Origin: Druceiella hillmani
Lineage: Eukaryota; Arthropoda; Insecta; Lepidoptera; Hepialidae
Assembly: GCA_039881145.1 (NCBI GenBank)
Contig: JAYKKI010000060.1
Span: forward strand, 6,200,501 to 6,264,500
DNA: 64,000 bases
Direction of reading: 5' to 3'
This document shows positions 1-12,293 of the stretch, piece by piece. Under the pieces are notes generated by a model that saw only the letters and a list, made by a program, of their open reading frames with translations, made no database searches and was not told the DNA's origin. A program made the position numbers and the translations under genes. Within the stretch, counting starts at the first letter, position 1, and every line of letters starts with the position of its first letter.

Positions 1-350
1 TACTTATTGGTTCAATAACTGATAAATGACACTTATTCAATCAATAGGTATCATTCTTCAGCAATTAAATGGATATTCCACATACGTGATACTTATTGGT
101 TCAATAACTGATAAATGACACTTATTCAATCAATAGGTATCATTTTTCAGCAATTAAATAAATATCCCACATACGTGATACTTATTGGTTCAATAACTGA
201 TAAATGACACTTATTCAATCAATAGGTATCATTTTTCAGCAATTAAATGAATATCCCACATACGTGATACTTATTAGTTCAATAACTGACAAATGACACT
301 TATTCAATCAATAGGTATCATTTTTTAGCAATTAAATTAATAAGTATCCC
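1..350. repeat. 89-bp tandem repeat, about four copies
   Basis: The phrase tacttattgg (tacttattag in the last copy) begins at 1, 90, 179 and 268, an exact 89-bp period; the array probably continues left of the window. Each unit contains an imperfect inverted repeat: arm tgatacttattggttcaata near the start and arm ttattcaatcaataggtatc some 30 bp later, which pair with about three mismatches over 21 positions. Copies differ by only a few substitutions. No coding potential is apparent. Confidence 0.9.
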
Positions 351-2740
351 GCTTGTACACAGTGGCAATATGGCCTGAACTTTGATTCGAAAGAATATAA
401 ACTTGAAAGAATGTAAAATTAGATCCCAACTTAATGACAATTTGAGAAGTCTCTCACCTTGTGCAATGAAAAGCACAGCCTGGTTACACTTTACTACTTT
501 ATATGAGTTCGGAGAAAATACACAAAAACTTTCAACATGCAGTGCTATTTCGTAAAAAGCAAACCGACCAATGCTTGAATGCAAATAGAAAAAAATCAAC
601 TAGCTAATGTCATTCAACTGGATGAGCCTTATCTCATTAATCTCGTTAATTAAATTGGTTGTATAACTTTGCAATCTTCTTTTCGTGAAATGAGTTTTTC
701 TGTTACGAAAAACCTAAAACAAACAAGGCTTAATTACCAGTTTAATCAAGAGGTAAACAATTATATTTTACATAACACCAAGTAATGTGTAATGTATGCA
801 CAAATGTCGCATTTGTTTAAAGAGAATTTGTCATATTGTTTAAGAACTGATAATTCACAGACAAAACGTAAACAAATGAAATCCAAGATAAATCTAATCA
901 TTCGCTATTAGAAAAAAATTCATAGCCTTATCTGCTGAAATAAGAAATATAATGTTTCATTCACCTTTTTTCGTTTTATTAAATGGATTCGTTTATTCGT
1001 TAATAGAAGAAAAGAATACTGACAATTTGACATTCTCGCACGTGTTCAAAAATTTTTTGTTAATGGCGCTAATAAGTTTGAACTTTTAGTTAATGAACCT
1101 AGATTGTAATAAATTGTTTTTTTTTTATTTTCAATCTTAGAATAGAACTCCAGGACTCAAAACATATCTTAGATATTAAAAGTAATCATCAAAAGAGCAC
1201 AGGAAAATAGATTATGTGTGACCTACTCAACACGCAAATTTAGTTTATTATAATACATGACCAAATAAAGAATATACAAAATTAATATTAACGATGTTTC
1301 TAATTGCGACATTACAATGAAAAATGAAAAAATCAATTTCAATCCATCCCTTAAACTATCATTGCGTATAAACGTTCATTCGTAATCAAAGTGAAATCGT
1401 AATAATTCGTAATCAAAGGGATATCTTTCGAACCAATGAAGTGCTAGATGTGTCGGTGACACTAATAGAAATGTATGCTCAATCCTATCTAACCGCTGTT
1501 ACCCAATGATATTGGAATATTACTTAGATCTCGTGGCAAAAGTTATAAACCAGTACTTGACACCACAGTTAGTCAGCGAATATTTTGACCTATTTTAAAA
1601 AGTATAGCAATGAAATAATTTCTTGTAAAAATAGGGCCAAGTCTCATGATTGTTTGGCTATAAAAATTTATGAAATCTTGCTCAAAAGAAATTACTATAC
1701 AATATTTTATTTTAAAAACTTTAGGTGACTGGGCCCTAGTGGATTTTGTCTTCTAGTTCGATAAAATATTACGTGCATAGAAAATATCACAGGCATTGTT
1801 ACAAACCCACTCAATGCAAGTTCAAATCTTATTATTCATTAAAATAATTTTGTATTTCTGTAGTTATTTCCTACTTTTCTTCTTAAATTATTAAACATAA
1901 TAATATAATAACGCAAATTTTCTTATCTCTTATACCATACTAATATTATATTAGATACATATTTGTTTACCAATATGCAAATCATATTGGTACACCTCCA
2001 CTTTTGAATATGAAACAATAAAAATCACTCATTTTAAACTTTTTCCATTATTTGGGTATTAAACATGACTTTTATGTTCAATTTCCGCTTTCTAGAACTA
2101 CGGCTATAGCACTAGAATTTTTATGACCACTATTTAGTTAGCGAGTGTTAAACAAGGTAACCTTTTCACACGAATATCTCCTAAAGTAAGATGGGATATG
2201 AAAATGAAATTTCGTATATTACTTAAACGCGAGAATCTTTCTCTATAACAATATAACTTTTCAATTAAATATGATGATTCTTAAATATTTCCAATTGCTT
2301 CAAGAAAAACCAGTACAATACTGTCACTTTTGGCTCAGCATTATAGATACTCAGCAAGAGAGCATGCAACTTTAAGACTATTTTAATACTATCGAGGCTG
2401 TGCTTTTGAGAATCCTCATTACGTATATATTTACATGATTTCTGAGAAAAAATATAATTTACAATTCTGCTGTTTAATATTGTCAACTTATTGGTTTAAA
2501 AAAGTGTTATTTCCACTCAAACCAGAATGTAATGAGTCTAATACTTTCTGAAAAATAATCTTAAAATTTTTGTAAATAGTCAAGACGTGAACTTCGAAAA
2601 ATGTATATAAGGAAATATTGAAATTAATCTTTTTGAGATATCCTGATATTTTTTTACCGTTATTGCTCTAATTTTTTATCCAATCCTTATCAATGCGGAA
2701 AGATTTACATAAAATCAAATTAAATTCCCAATTTAATTAT
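351..2740. other. AT-rich stretch, nothing recognised
   Basis: No coding similarity, RNA gene, terminal repeat or tandem array was recognised here. Open frames are short, AT-biased and without recognisable motifs. Confidence 0.5.
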
Positions 2741-2766
2741 TATTAAAAATTTTGATTATAAAAAAT

Positions 2767-3002
2767 TCATACTGCCTGATAAAAACTAAAAGATTAAAAA
2801 TTCATACTGCCTGATAAAAACTAATAATATAATTTGATTAAATTTAGAAAAACTATATAATTACAAAACAAAATACATTTTAACATGGTAACACTATCAT
2901 TTTTATTAAGCTTTAATATAATTTGATTAAATTTAGAAAAACTATATAATTACAAAGCAAAATACACTTTAACGTGGTAACACTATGATTTTCATTAAGC
3001 TT
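2767..3002. repeat. Two small tandem duplications
   Basis: The phrase ttcatactgcctgataaaaa occurs twice in succession (about 2767 and 2801). Immediately after it, an 89-bp unit starting taatataatttgattaaatt is repeated at about 2825 and 2914, ending in attaagctt both times, with a few substitutions. The 89-bp length matches the array at the window start, but the sequences are unrelated by eye. Confidence 0.8.
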
Positions 3003-3269
3003 AGGCTAAACTTTTTATTTAGCTACTGTTTCGCACCCAAATTCCACATCATTTTTAATTAATAAAATTTATAAGTTCCTCTAAAAATGTTATTATAATT
3101 TTCTTTCCATATATGTAAGATTATGATAAAGTATTTGTGTTAATCGTAACTGATTTAGTTTCATTTTATATTTTCAGGTAAACTAATTAAGAACCAGAAA
3201 GTCATAGGTATTCTTACTGATGAAGAAAAGTTACAGTGGTTGAAAAATGTTTTACAGTAACAGATTTTA

Positions 3270-4232
3270 TGTTTCTACAGGTTTGCTAAGGAAAAAACAG
3301 GTTTTTTCAAATGAACTGATTAAAGATACATGAATGGTTAAAACACAGTAAAATTGCTGGTGGCGGATTGAGCAAGATATATGTTATTTTTGGACAATAT
3401 GAAGTGGGCAAAAACAATGTAAAGCTAGGAAAGTCGGTGACAGAAGCCCTGAAAATATTTAAAAGAGGTGTTGAAATACTAACACACCATGAGAACTGAA
3501 GTACCAGAAAGGTAATATGTAGCATGAAAATTTTTTTGATGATGGAGGGAAAGTCAATGGATGTCGTAGTTCAAATGAGATTTCCGGAAAGAAAAAGAAT
3601 TGAAAATAAATCGTAAAAAACTTGTACACATTATAAAAACAGCTAATGTGTGCGAAATGTAAAAATATACCATTAAGAGGACACAGGAATGACGGTGATT
3701 TAAAATCGAAAATTTCTCTTGGAAGAGGTAAATTTAGAGCACCACTGAAATTTTGAATCGACGTTGGGGACTAGATGCTGTGTGATCACGTTGTCCTAAA
3801 AATGCTTTTTACATTAGCAAGTCGATACAAAATAATTTGATCGAGTGCTGTGGGGAATTAATTACAAACAAAAAAAACAGAATTTTACAGTTACAGCACA
3901 TGAGACCACAGATGTTTCTATTACGGAGCAACTATCTACTTGTATCTGATATTTCGTTGTTGATACAAAGAAAATACAAGACTTTTTAAGTTTGTTGAAG
4001 TTGTGCACTTTACTGGTGAAATATTGCCCATCGTATTTTGCATGCTTTTGGAAAGCTTGAATTAAGACATTAAATTATGCCGAGATCAAGCATACGATGG
4101 AGAAGCCAATATGAGTGGTAAAATAAAAGGAGTCCAGGAATGTATGTCCAAAATTCAGCACTTAGCTTTTTATACACACTCTGTAAGTCACCGACACAAC
4201 TTAGCCATCAGTGCAGCTTGAATCATTCCTAG
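3270..4232 (+). pseudogene. Decayed hAT transposase (TTF/ZMYM1-type)
   Basis: Conceptual translation with frame changes gives, in order: WLKHSKIAGGG (about 3337), SVTEALKIFKRGVEILTHHE (about 3433-3492), NIPLRGHRNDGD (about 3665-3700), HETTDVSITEQLST (about 3899-3940), FVEVVHFTGE (about 3990-4020), CRDQAYDGEANMSG (about 4079-4120) and [13 protein letters not shown] (about 4179-4215). This is the motif order of hAT transposases with an N-terminal TTF-type zinc finger, the group also domesticated as vertebrate ZMYM1-like proteins. Several frameshifts and stops make it a pseudogene. In DETTDVS, which normally supplies the first catalytic Asp, the Asp is His. The C-terminal dimerisation part is missing; a TA microsatellite follows. 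No terminal repeats were found. Confidence 0.75.
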
Positions 4233-4268
4233 CACAAAAATGCTGTAGGGCTTATTTCAACCATTGCT

Positions 4269-4374
<106 letters not shown>

Positions 4375-4559
4375 GCAATACGGATACAGAATAGGTATGA
4401 AGTGGTAAAATAAAAGGAGTAAGGGGAAGGAAGGAATATAGCTAGAATAGGAAAAGAGAAGCAGAAAACTGGCTTGGGTTGTAATGCTTTTGTGAGACAA
4501 TGTATTGGTTCACAAAAGCAAAGTTGGAATGGATGCTGTTCACAAACTCGGCTTCGAAT

Positions 4560-4721
4560 TCACCCGCCCTGCAGCCCGAACTGAATCCCTGCGATATTTA
4601 CTTGTTTCCAAGCCTGAAAAAAGAGCTCTGAGGAAGAAAATTTAAGGACGACAGTGAGGCGAAGGAGGCAATTTCAGTACATTTTCAGGACAAATACACC
4701 AAATATTTTTTCAGGATCTAA
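4560..4721 (+). pseudogene. Mariner-type transposase, C-terminal remnant
   Basis: The + frame reads SPALQPELNPCDIYLFPSLK, then KEL, a stop, and GRKFKDDSEAKEAISVHFQD before a terminal stop at 4719-4721. It matches the mariner (IS630/Tc1/mariner) C-terminal block around the third catalytic Asp, normally YSPDLAPCDYFLFPKLK; the Asp of PCD is kept. An in-frame TGA replaces the usual Arg codon after KEL. Nothing of the N-terminal two thirds was found next to it, so this is a 5'-truncated fragment. Confidence 0.75.
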
Positions 4722-4885
4722 TAAATGAGCTTAAGAGAGATTATATTAAATAGTTTCATTATTTTATTTAACTTGCAACCCTTCTTTCTGTTCTACAGAC
4801 TTTTGGACTTCTCGTATCTCATTCATCACAAATAATCTCCATTTACGCCTTAAGATGGGATAGCATTTATCTATCTCAGTATTCT

Positions 4886-5007
4886 CAATTAAATGAAACT
4901 ACGTGATGTAGTATTATTTCTACTTTATTTAAGTTCTTTACCACGACCTAGGTTTTGTTGTATTACAACATCTTCAGGTAGTTTCATCACGTAGTTTCAT
5001 TTAATTA
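4886..5007. mobile_element. Foldback MITE, copy A (internally deleted)
   Basis: The left arm reads aattaaatgaaactacgtga through ccacgacctaggttttgttg to acatcttcaggta. It then jumps directly to the outer end of the right arm (cacgtagtttcatttaatta). Two fuller copies lie at 44540-44737 and 61085-61314. No open frame; a non-autonomous element. Confidence 0.8.
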
Positions 5008-8000
5008 TGAACAATGAATTTCTACAAAATTAACGCCAAATATATTCACTATCTCGGTATATTACTTTGAAAAAGTCATGAAGATTAAAAGCTGTAATTC
5101 ATGATCGGAATCTATTCTAAAGATAATTGTTCATAACTATTTAGTAATTTATATAATGTAGCAAGATATTTTTAAACTTTTGTTTAGAAAGAAAACCATC
5201 CTTATCCTAATGAAAATTGATCTCCTTTTGTTCTTTCAACAATAACGGTAAGACAAACCATCCATAAATAGTACATTATATATATTAATTGTGTTCTGTT
5301 TCATTTTTATCTGCTGCCGGATGAGGATATATATTATCTTTAATTAATTTATAAAGAAACCGTAAATTTATAGTCTGATACATGAATGATATGAAAAATG
5401 GTACACAGAAACGTAGTGAATTTTCTTCTTCCTGCAAAAGAGTACCTACACATACAAGATACTATGTTCAACTATTGATAGATATACATAAGATAGGATG
5501 TAGCGGAGACTTGTGAGTTATAGATCTGAGAAAGGACACAAAAGTTATGAATTTTTAGCATTTCCACAATACAATATTAGGCATTTAGTCCATTTCAAAT
5601 TTTATATGTTTCGAAAAGTGACACAACTATCATAGATCTATTTTTCAATCAAATTTAACAATGATTTGTCAAAAATTGTGATCTCTGTTGTCATTGAAAA
5701 TTTTGTCACACGTAAATATGAACATGCATATATAAATATATATAAACTTTCAGATCATCCATTTTTTTGAGTTCTGGTATGCAAGATCGAGTGAGATATA
5801 AGGCAATTTTCAAAAATCTCTGTCAAAAACCTCAATATAGCATCTTTCAGGAGAAAGTCATTAAAAATAGCCCACGATGGAATCACAAATAAACTTTTAT
5901 AAAAAAATTAATGGAGGTTTTAACAATGCTCGAATGAGCATCTGCTTTCAAATGATTATCTGCGTAGTGCAAAAAATGTGCATTGTTAAAAGACAGATAC
6001 GATGGACAGATGGCTGATTACAACAATACGTATGAATATATTATTGAATATTTCCTGGTTCTGTTTTCAATAAAACAACAACGACAAAAGTTACATGAGC
6101 TCATCGCGTATATAATTTAATTAATTCGTAAATGGTTTTTATTTTTGAAATATTTGTGCACTTTCTGTTACAAATTAGACTAACAATTATTTATTCTTTC
6201 GAGCCTTATTTAACCGTTTTAGTGCCTGGTTTTTTACTAATATATATTTAAAAGTGCCAAAGAAATCTTTTGTTTTTGATATCATTTACCCTTGTCTCGA
6301 GAAAAAACTGTATCTCTTCCAAAAATTATCCAATTTTAATATTTTTTTCGTTGTTTTCTTAATAAAAACTTGTACACGGATAATTAAATACAAAGAAAAT
6401 TATGGAATATATATTGTTAAAAAAAATTATAATAAAAACTGAAATCAAAGTCACATCGTATTTTCACAGTCCGGTACATCCTATTATCACTATCACTCAA
6501 AATTTGCATTACGCCGACCCAATTGTGAGCGATTTAAACGAACAACTTCCCAATTTCTTGGTCAAAAAATCTTCTAATTCTTTTAAAGATCTTAAATGTT
6601 GGAATACATTATGAGTTAAAAATTTTCTTTTCCTGGATCCTTTTTATATTGTAATAACTAATAATATTATAATTTGAACTTTATGTAACACGTAGAAAGA
6701 TAAAAAATTAGCAATGTGTGTGAGCGACCTCCCCTACCGCAGTACGCACACAAGCGTGATAACACAAGCGTGATGGTTAAACTCTTTATAGGATACAACT
6801 GAAATTAATTGTAGCATGGAAACAGAATAATATATTGTGACACTTAATGAAAATAAATTCAAAGGCCAACTTAAAATAATTACCTGATGTGGTATTTATT
6901 TTAAGTTCCCCTTTGCATTTATTATGATCTAAGCCAGCAATGGAGTGTGACAAAATGTGACCACACTGTGGATAAGAACAAATATAATGTGAAAAAGGCA
7001 TGTACTTCTTAAAAAGTGTTTTGAAACTTCCCAAAATTAAAATAAAAAGTCCTGAATTTATTTTTCACTTCGTTTAATAATTATAATTTTAAGTATTGAT
7101 ATTGTGTTTATGCGAAAAAAATATAGAGTACTTATTATTTTATTATTTGAGAAATGGCTAAAATACAATTAGTGAGGAAATGAATATTTCAATGTTGTTT
7201 TTCAAATATGGATATAATCATTTTTACGTTAATATTCAGTTTGGAAAATATAATTTTTTTGTAAAAGTCTGTAATTATTAAAAAGTTGACTAAAATATAG
7301 AGTTACATTTTTTTGTCAACATGAAATAATTGCTTATCAACCTTGCTTCTGTGCTTTGTGAATGTCCTTCTGTTACGTTCTTTTATGTTTTAAATTACCC
7401 TTAAATGACCGATAATATCAGTGCCAACATTAATCTTATCAGTCATACTTGGCACGAACAGGAATGGCATATGGGATGTGTGAAATTTGTTTTCATTTAT
7501 GCTGAGATATTTATGATATTATGGAAAAACAAAATTTAAAAATTAAACATGAATCTCAGATTAGATCAGATATATTTAAAGAAAGCGTAGGTCGAAAACA
7601 GATTTACAAACTAATTTAAATATTTCTCTTGGAAAATGTTGATATTGAAAGTAATTCTCAATTTATATAATTTTTATTAAAATATAATAATTCTTTAATT
7701 TTACTTCTATTTCATGCCTTCAGTTTATTAAATCTACAGAATAAATTTCACCAAAAACAATGAAATGAATCAACTCACTTTTATTGTTTATTACACTAAC
7801 CGTCCCTTCCCTCTTTACTAAGGATAAAATAGTTTGTTTTAATTGTTCTTTTTTTAAATATTATTGCAAATGGTTTAATCATTAGAGGTGTTCTCAACTT
7901 AAATATTATAATCCAAAAATAAATCCAGCGCTCTTCGCTTAAATCAATATTGTTCATTGAACTTCATAACAAATAATGAATTTTAAAATAATTTTTTTTT

Positions 8001-8048
8001 CTTACAATCATAAAATTTTACATTTGATGCAAGTAAACGTAAAGTTCA
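5008..8048. other. AT-rich stretch, nothing firmly recognised
   Basis: No transposon proteins, RNA genes or long tandem arrays were recognised. A 13-bp direct duplication (acacaagcgtgat) occurs at about 6747-6775. Open frames such as 6402-6614 have no recognisable motif and AT-driven composition. Confidence 0.45.
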
Positions 8049-8141
8049 ACTTAAAATTAACACAAATTAATTAAAATTGCTGGCATGTATCACAATGTTG
8101 TACATGCCAGCAATTTTAATTAATTTGTGTTAATTTTAAGT
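8049..8141. repeat. Perfect 41-bp inverted repeat
   Basis: The arm at 8049-8089 (starting acttaaaattaacacaaatt, ending gctggcatgta) is the exact reverse complement of 8101-8141. The spacer is 11 bp (tcacaatgttg). A further partial copy of the inner arm (atacatgccagca) follows at about 8151-8163. It could be a tiny foldback element or the junction of a recent inverted duplication; no target duplication was identified. Confidence 0.9.
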
Positions 8142-8726
8142 ATAAGTATGATACATGCCAGCAGATTTAGAATTTTGGGTTTGGTTCGCGATTTTATTTT
8201 CATGTATTAATGTATTATTTGAAGTACCTTAACTTAACCCTGTCAAGTAATATGACAATTAATTAAATTAAATAGGTAATAATATCCTTAGGTTAAGTAA
8301 TTATATAAAAATCTCATTTATATGACAAAATAAACATTTTGTAATATCAATAACATAATTTCAAAGAATATTGTGATTAAACAAATATTTTAATAAAAAC
8401 GAAGTATAAATTAAAAGTATATTAAAAAATACGAATAGCTCACCAGATTATATTATTAACCTCCAATACTTTATAATTAATCCGAAAAATATAATTTGTT
8501 TAATTTTTTTTAGGCCTTTACTTATTAATACAAAACATGAGCAGTGGACACTGTGTTCAAAATGTGTAATTATGCTTTGGATTGAACACATAGTATATAT
8601 TGAAGGTATTGTTGACTTGGTCCATATGCACAAATAATGTTTCTGCTAAATATCAAATGTTTATGTTAAATATCGGAAAGCTACTTCTATTGTTGTTGTC
8701 ATGTTCCACATGGAAAAAAATGGGCA
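8142..8726. other. AT-rich stretch, nothing recognised
   Basis: The stretch between the inverted repeat and the LINE remnant holds only short AT-rich frames. Confidence 0.5.
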
Positions 8727-8942
8727 TTAAAGAGTCAAAGCTTTTAAAATTGACTCCGCCAGTTTCGGTGCCCTGTTGCTATACAAGATTTCTTGCAGCA
8801 GATCGCTCAGAGGAGATATTCCCACTTTTAGGATGTTTGCCGCGAAAGCTCGCCCCTCAAAGATGTGCTTGGGGGAGATCTTAACTTCGGGACAGTTCTT
8901 GCAATGAATATAAGTTCTGGAATTGTCTGGGTATCTCTGCAA
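8727..8942 (-). pseudogene. Non-LTR retrotransposon, C-terminal end of pol
   Basis: The minus frame contains CKNCPEVKISPKHIFEG, then ILKVGISPLSDLL and SNRAPKLAESILKA, followed by a natural-looking stop. The pattern C..C....SP.HIF.CPA...L...GI.P..L resembles the region downstream of the RNase H domain in insect non-LTR (LINE) polyproteins. The CPA motif is altered to EGR. The RNase H part of a similar element lies just to the right on the opposite strand, so the two parts are inverted relative to each other. Confidence 0.6.
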
Positions 8943-8944
8943 TT

Positions 8945-9127
8945 TATACTCTTCTCAAACAGCACTGCAAGAAAAAATTCTGTATGTTGCAATGGATCTC
9001 GGCACACGTCAATATAGAGGGAAACGAGTGGGCTGATACTCTAGCCAAAGAAGTCAGAGACCTCGATCCACCACCATATTTATGTAACACCCACCATCAC
9101 ATTTGCAGACGCAGTGGTAAGATGTAG
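8945..9127 (+). pseudogene. Non-LTR retrotransposon RNase H fragment
   Basis: The + frame reads QHCKKKFCMLQWISAHVNIE then GNEWADTLAKEVRDLDPP before a stop at 9125-9127. This is the C-terminal half of the RNase H domain of LINE elements, whose usual wording is LQWIPSHxxIxGNExADxLAKEG; the conserved His, Asn and the late catalytic Asp (WAD) are visible. It faces away from the adjoining pol C-terminus at 8727-8942, the arrangement that twin priming leaves behind. Confidence 0.7.
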
Positions 9128-9655
9128 AATTTTAACCCACACCTTTAAGAAACCCCTCATTACTGATCTCAATTGCCCTAGACATGTCACATTTATCATA
9201 GCCCTTCTAAATACTAATCACCTTAAAGGTATGAAGATCCACCAAACAATTCTAGCTACTTCTCTTTGTTAAATTTAAATTGTTTGACAAACTAAAAGTC
9301 TATACTATTCTACCATGAAACTATATTACTACTCCGTTAATTATAATCTTTATTTGCTTGATTCATTTTATATTATGACTCACGTACAAGTGGCTTGATA
9401 GCATATTAGTTACTACTGAAATTAGATTCGTATGAAGTACCTTTAGAAAAATTTATGTTATGCTAGGTAATAGAACCTAATAAAACCTGACTAAGGCATT
9501 TAGAGAATATGTCTGGCCAGGATCAAAACAAAACACTTTGATCTGACCTTGTATTATCGCAACTGATTTTTTAGAATAGTGTCAAACCTATTCTTAATAA
9601 ATAGTTGTAATAATGCAAGGAGAACTTCATTGACATTAATGATCTTCTTGACAAA
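9128..9655. other. AT-rich stretch, nothing recognised
   Basis: Possibly further decayed LINE sequence at its left edge, but no motif can be read. Confidence 0.4.
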
Positions 9656-10215
9656 AGGTTACTTTCTATACTTTTTATTTGTAATAAGAAGGTTAACTTT
9701 CTACACTTTTTATTTGTAATAAGGTTAACCTTCTATACTTTTTATTTGTAATAAGAAGGTTAACTTTCTATACTTTTTATTTGTAATAAGGTTAACCTTC
9801 TATACTTTTTATTTGTAATAAGAAGGTTAACTTTCTATACTTTTTATTTGTAATAAGGTTAACTTTCTATACTTTTTATTTGTAATAAGAAGGTTAACTT
9901 TCTATACTTTTATTTGTAATAAGGTTAACCTTCTATACTTTTTATTTGTAATAAGAAGGTTAACTTTCTATACTTTTTATTTATAATAAGAAGGTTAACT
10001 TTCTATACTTTTTATTTGTAATAAGGTTAACTTTCTATACTTTTTATTTGTAATAAGATTAACTTTCTATACTTTTTATTTGTAATAAGAAGGTTAACTT
10101 CTATACTTTTTATTTGTAATAAGAAGGTTAACTTTCTATACTTTTTCTTCGTAATAAGGTTAACTTTCTATACTTTTTATTTGTAATAAGAAGGTTAACT
10201 TTCTATACTTTTTGT
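9656..10215. repeat. Minisatellite of 31-35-bp units, about 16-17 copies
   Basis: The unit ggttaactttctatactttt then tatttgtaataag repeats with two length forms, one carrying an extra aag. In the left half the forms alternate (ggttaacctt and gaaggttaactt), giving a two-unit period of about 67 bp. The AAGGTTAACCTT form is itself palindromic. The array runs straight into the left arm of an inverted repeat, so it is probably part of a foldback element. Confidence 0.9.
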
Positions 10216-10437
10216 TTTTAATTGATTTTCTACTCAAATCCATAAAGATAGTACAAGACATTCTAAATTTGGAGGCCAAGGATTGATAAAATGTGGCTGC
10301 ATTAATTCTTTTGTGCAAACGTTGTAAAGCACAGTCCCTTTTAATTAATTCCGAGTACAATTTTATAAAACTTTATGGATTTGAGTAGAAAATCAAGTAA
10401 AAATAAAAAGTATAGAAAGTTAACCTTCTTATTACAA
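10181..10437. mobile_element. Foldback element with 67-bp arms
   Basis: Sequence 10181-10247 (ttgtaataagaaggttaact to ctactcaaatccataaag) is the reverse complement of 10371-10437 with two mismatches visible by eye. The 123-bp centre is unique in this window. The outer end of each arm is one minisatellite unit: expanded to about 17 copies on the left, single on the right. Inverted repeats that carry tandem repeats are typical of foldback (FB)-like elements. No transposase is present. Confidence 0.75.
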
Positions 10438-12094
10438 CACTTACAAACTAGTTTCATTATTATACACTTAACCTAGTCAAATATTTGGTCATTTATCTGG
10501 CTGTGCAAAGGTATTGTCACAATAAAAGAGGATTCCATGGCGACGTCGTCACTCTGAACTTTTTCCAAAACAATTGCTGTTATATATAGCAATCCATGGT
10601 AACTGCTTTTCTGGTTACCAAAACAATCGTTGCATAATTACTGCATTAGTGTGTTCAAAATGTTACATTATTTTTATAGATTTAAATCGATTCTACCAAT
10701 AATGATGGATTGGGTCAATCATAGCAAATATTTGTCATAGAGTAGCAATCGCGTCAGCCAGATGATCAATATTATTTATAAAAATGCCTCAATCAAGTGA
10801 TGAGCTACACGAAGTAATAAGAGGATTTCGAGCTATTATATGAAATTAGAGTAATCGATTGCAACAATGTAAAAATATCCTGGTACGCGCATTGTCATAA
10901 TTTAAAATTAATCATAAAGAATGCAATCTCTGAACTCATCTGCATGAGTGATAATATTAAATAATTAAAATCAACTCAAACACTCACTAAATCATAATAT
11001 AAAATAATGTTGGTATCTAATATGATCTATTTCTGTTAGCTGATGATGCGCAACGTTTCTCTAGATACGATTTAAGAATTATTAGATCAGCAATTCAAAA
11101 TATTCTTGGCAATATTGCAGTGTTACCATAAAATATATCAGTGGACACTAATGCCGTGACAGATGTAACTTTAATAAAGAATTATTTTTAAGATATATTA
11201 AATTAAGATGAATAAGTAGATTAAATATAGCGTAAAATTTGATATTAATGCGTAAAGAGGTGTTTATACAGAAATATTTAATTATTTTTAAACCATATTT
11301 TTTTTTATTTTTCTAATATTAATTTGTTTATAACTATAATATTTTTATTTTTTACTTATGCCTTTGAAAATACACAAATAATAAAAACCTACATTTATGC
11401 AATGTGAATTTGAATGCAAATTATTCAAACTTACTTTGACATTAACATTCATAGCCTGTTAATCTTAGTGCTACGCTAAGTTTAGATTATCGAAAAAAAT
11501 ATTAATATTAAATTAAATATTGTAAAATTATTAATAAAATTAAATATTTCAAAAGTATACCTCACACAATTCTTTAATTATTTTAATAGACCTTTTTCAT
11601 TTAACTATATCTCCTTTTTCGTAATAAAGTATGAATATTTACATTTTTGTTAAAATTATAGTGTAACTGGAGACATTAAATTTTAATCAAATTTTTCATT
11701 TCACAAATTTTTTTTTCATTTCAATTTTTCATTTCATAAGTGGGCAAAATTTTAAACACATTTTTTTTTTCATTTCAATATTTTATTTCATAAGTTTTTT
11801 TGGCAATGTAATTTTTACTTTCATTTATACAAAAATTTAGTAAATTCGGATATCATTGCTTATATGGTTTATAAGCATTAAATAACTATACATTGCTTAT
11901 GAAGATAATCCCTATATAACCACTATGTAGTTATACAATTCTTATAAACCATAGTAGCAATTTTATACACCTCTTATCTATCTACTATATACGGAATAAG
12001 TATACAGTTGTATAACAACTACACAGTGTCATTTTATTACTAACATTACTTATGTCTACCTCTTATATTATGTTATTGAGTGCATTTATTTGAC
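10438..12094. other. AT-rich stretch, nothing recognised
   Basis: There are T-rich low-complexity runs with repeated catttca words at about 11690-11800. A loose inverted pairing of atggtttataag with cttataaaccat lies around 11866-11954. No coding motif was found. Confidence 0.5.
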
Positions 12095-12293
12095 TGTTGG
12101 TTCACGCACGAAGATTAAAGAGATTTTAATTAGGATATTGAATCAAGATTCAATATCCTAGTGTAAAATTATCAATATTATAATCAAATCTTTAAATTTG
12201 TTAGTGGTATTAATGCAACTAGCGATTTCAATAATTATCTAAATTTTCTATATGGCACCGAGTGCCCTAATTAGATAAGCAAATTATAAAATA

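Noticed and set aside
12250..12262. ggcaccgagtgcc hairpin resembles the terminal stem of Cas9 guide RNA scaffolds
   Set aside because: A short chance similarity; there is no Cas gene or other CRISPR context.
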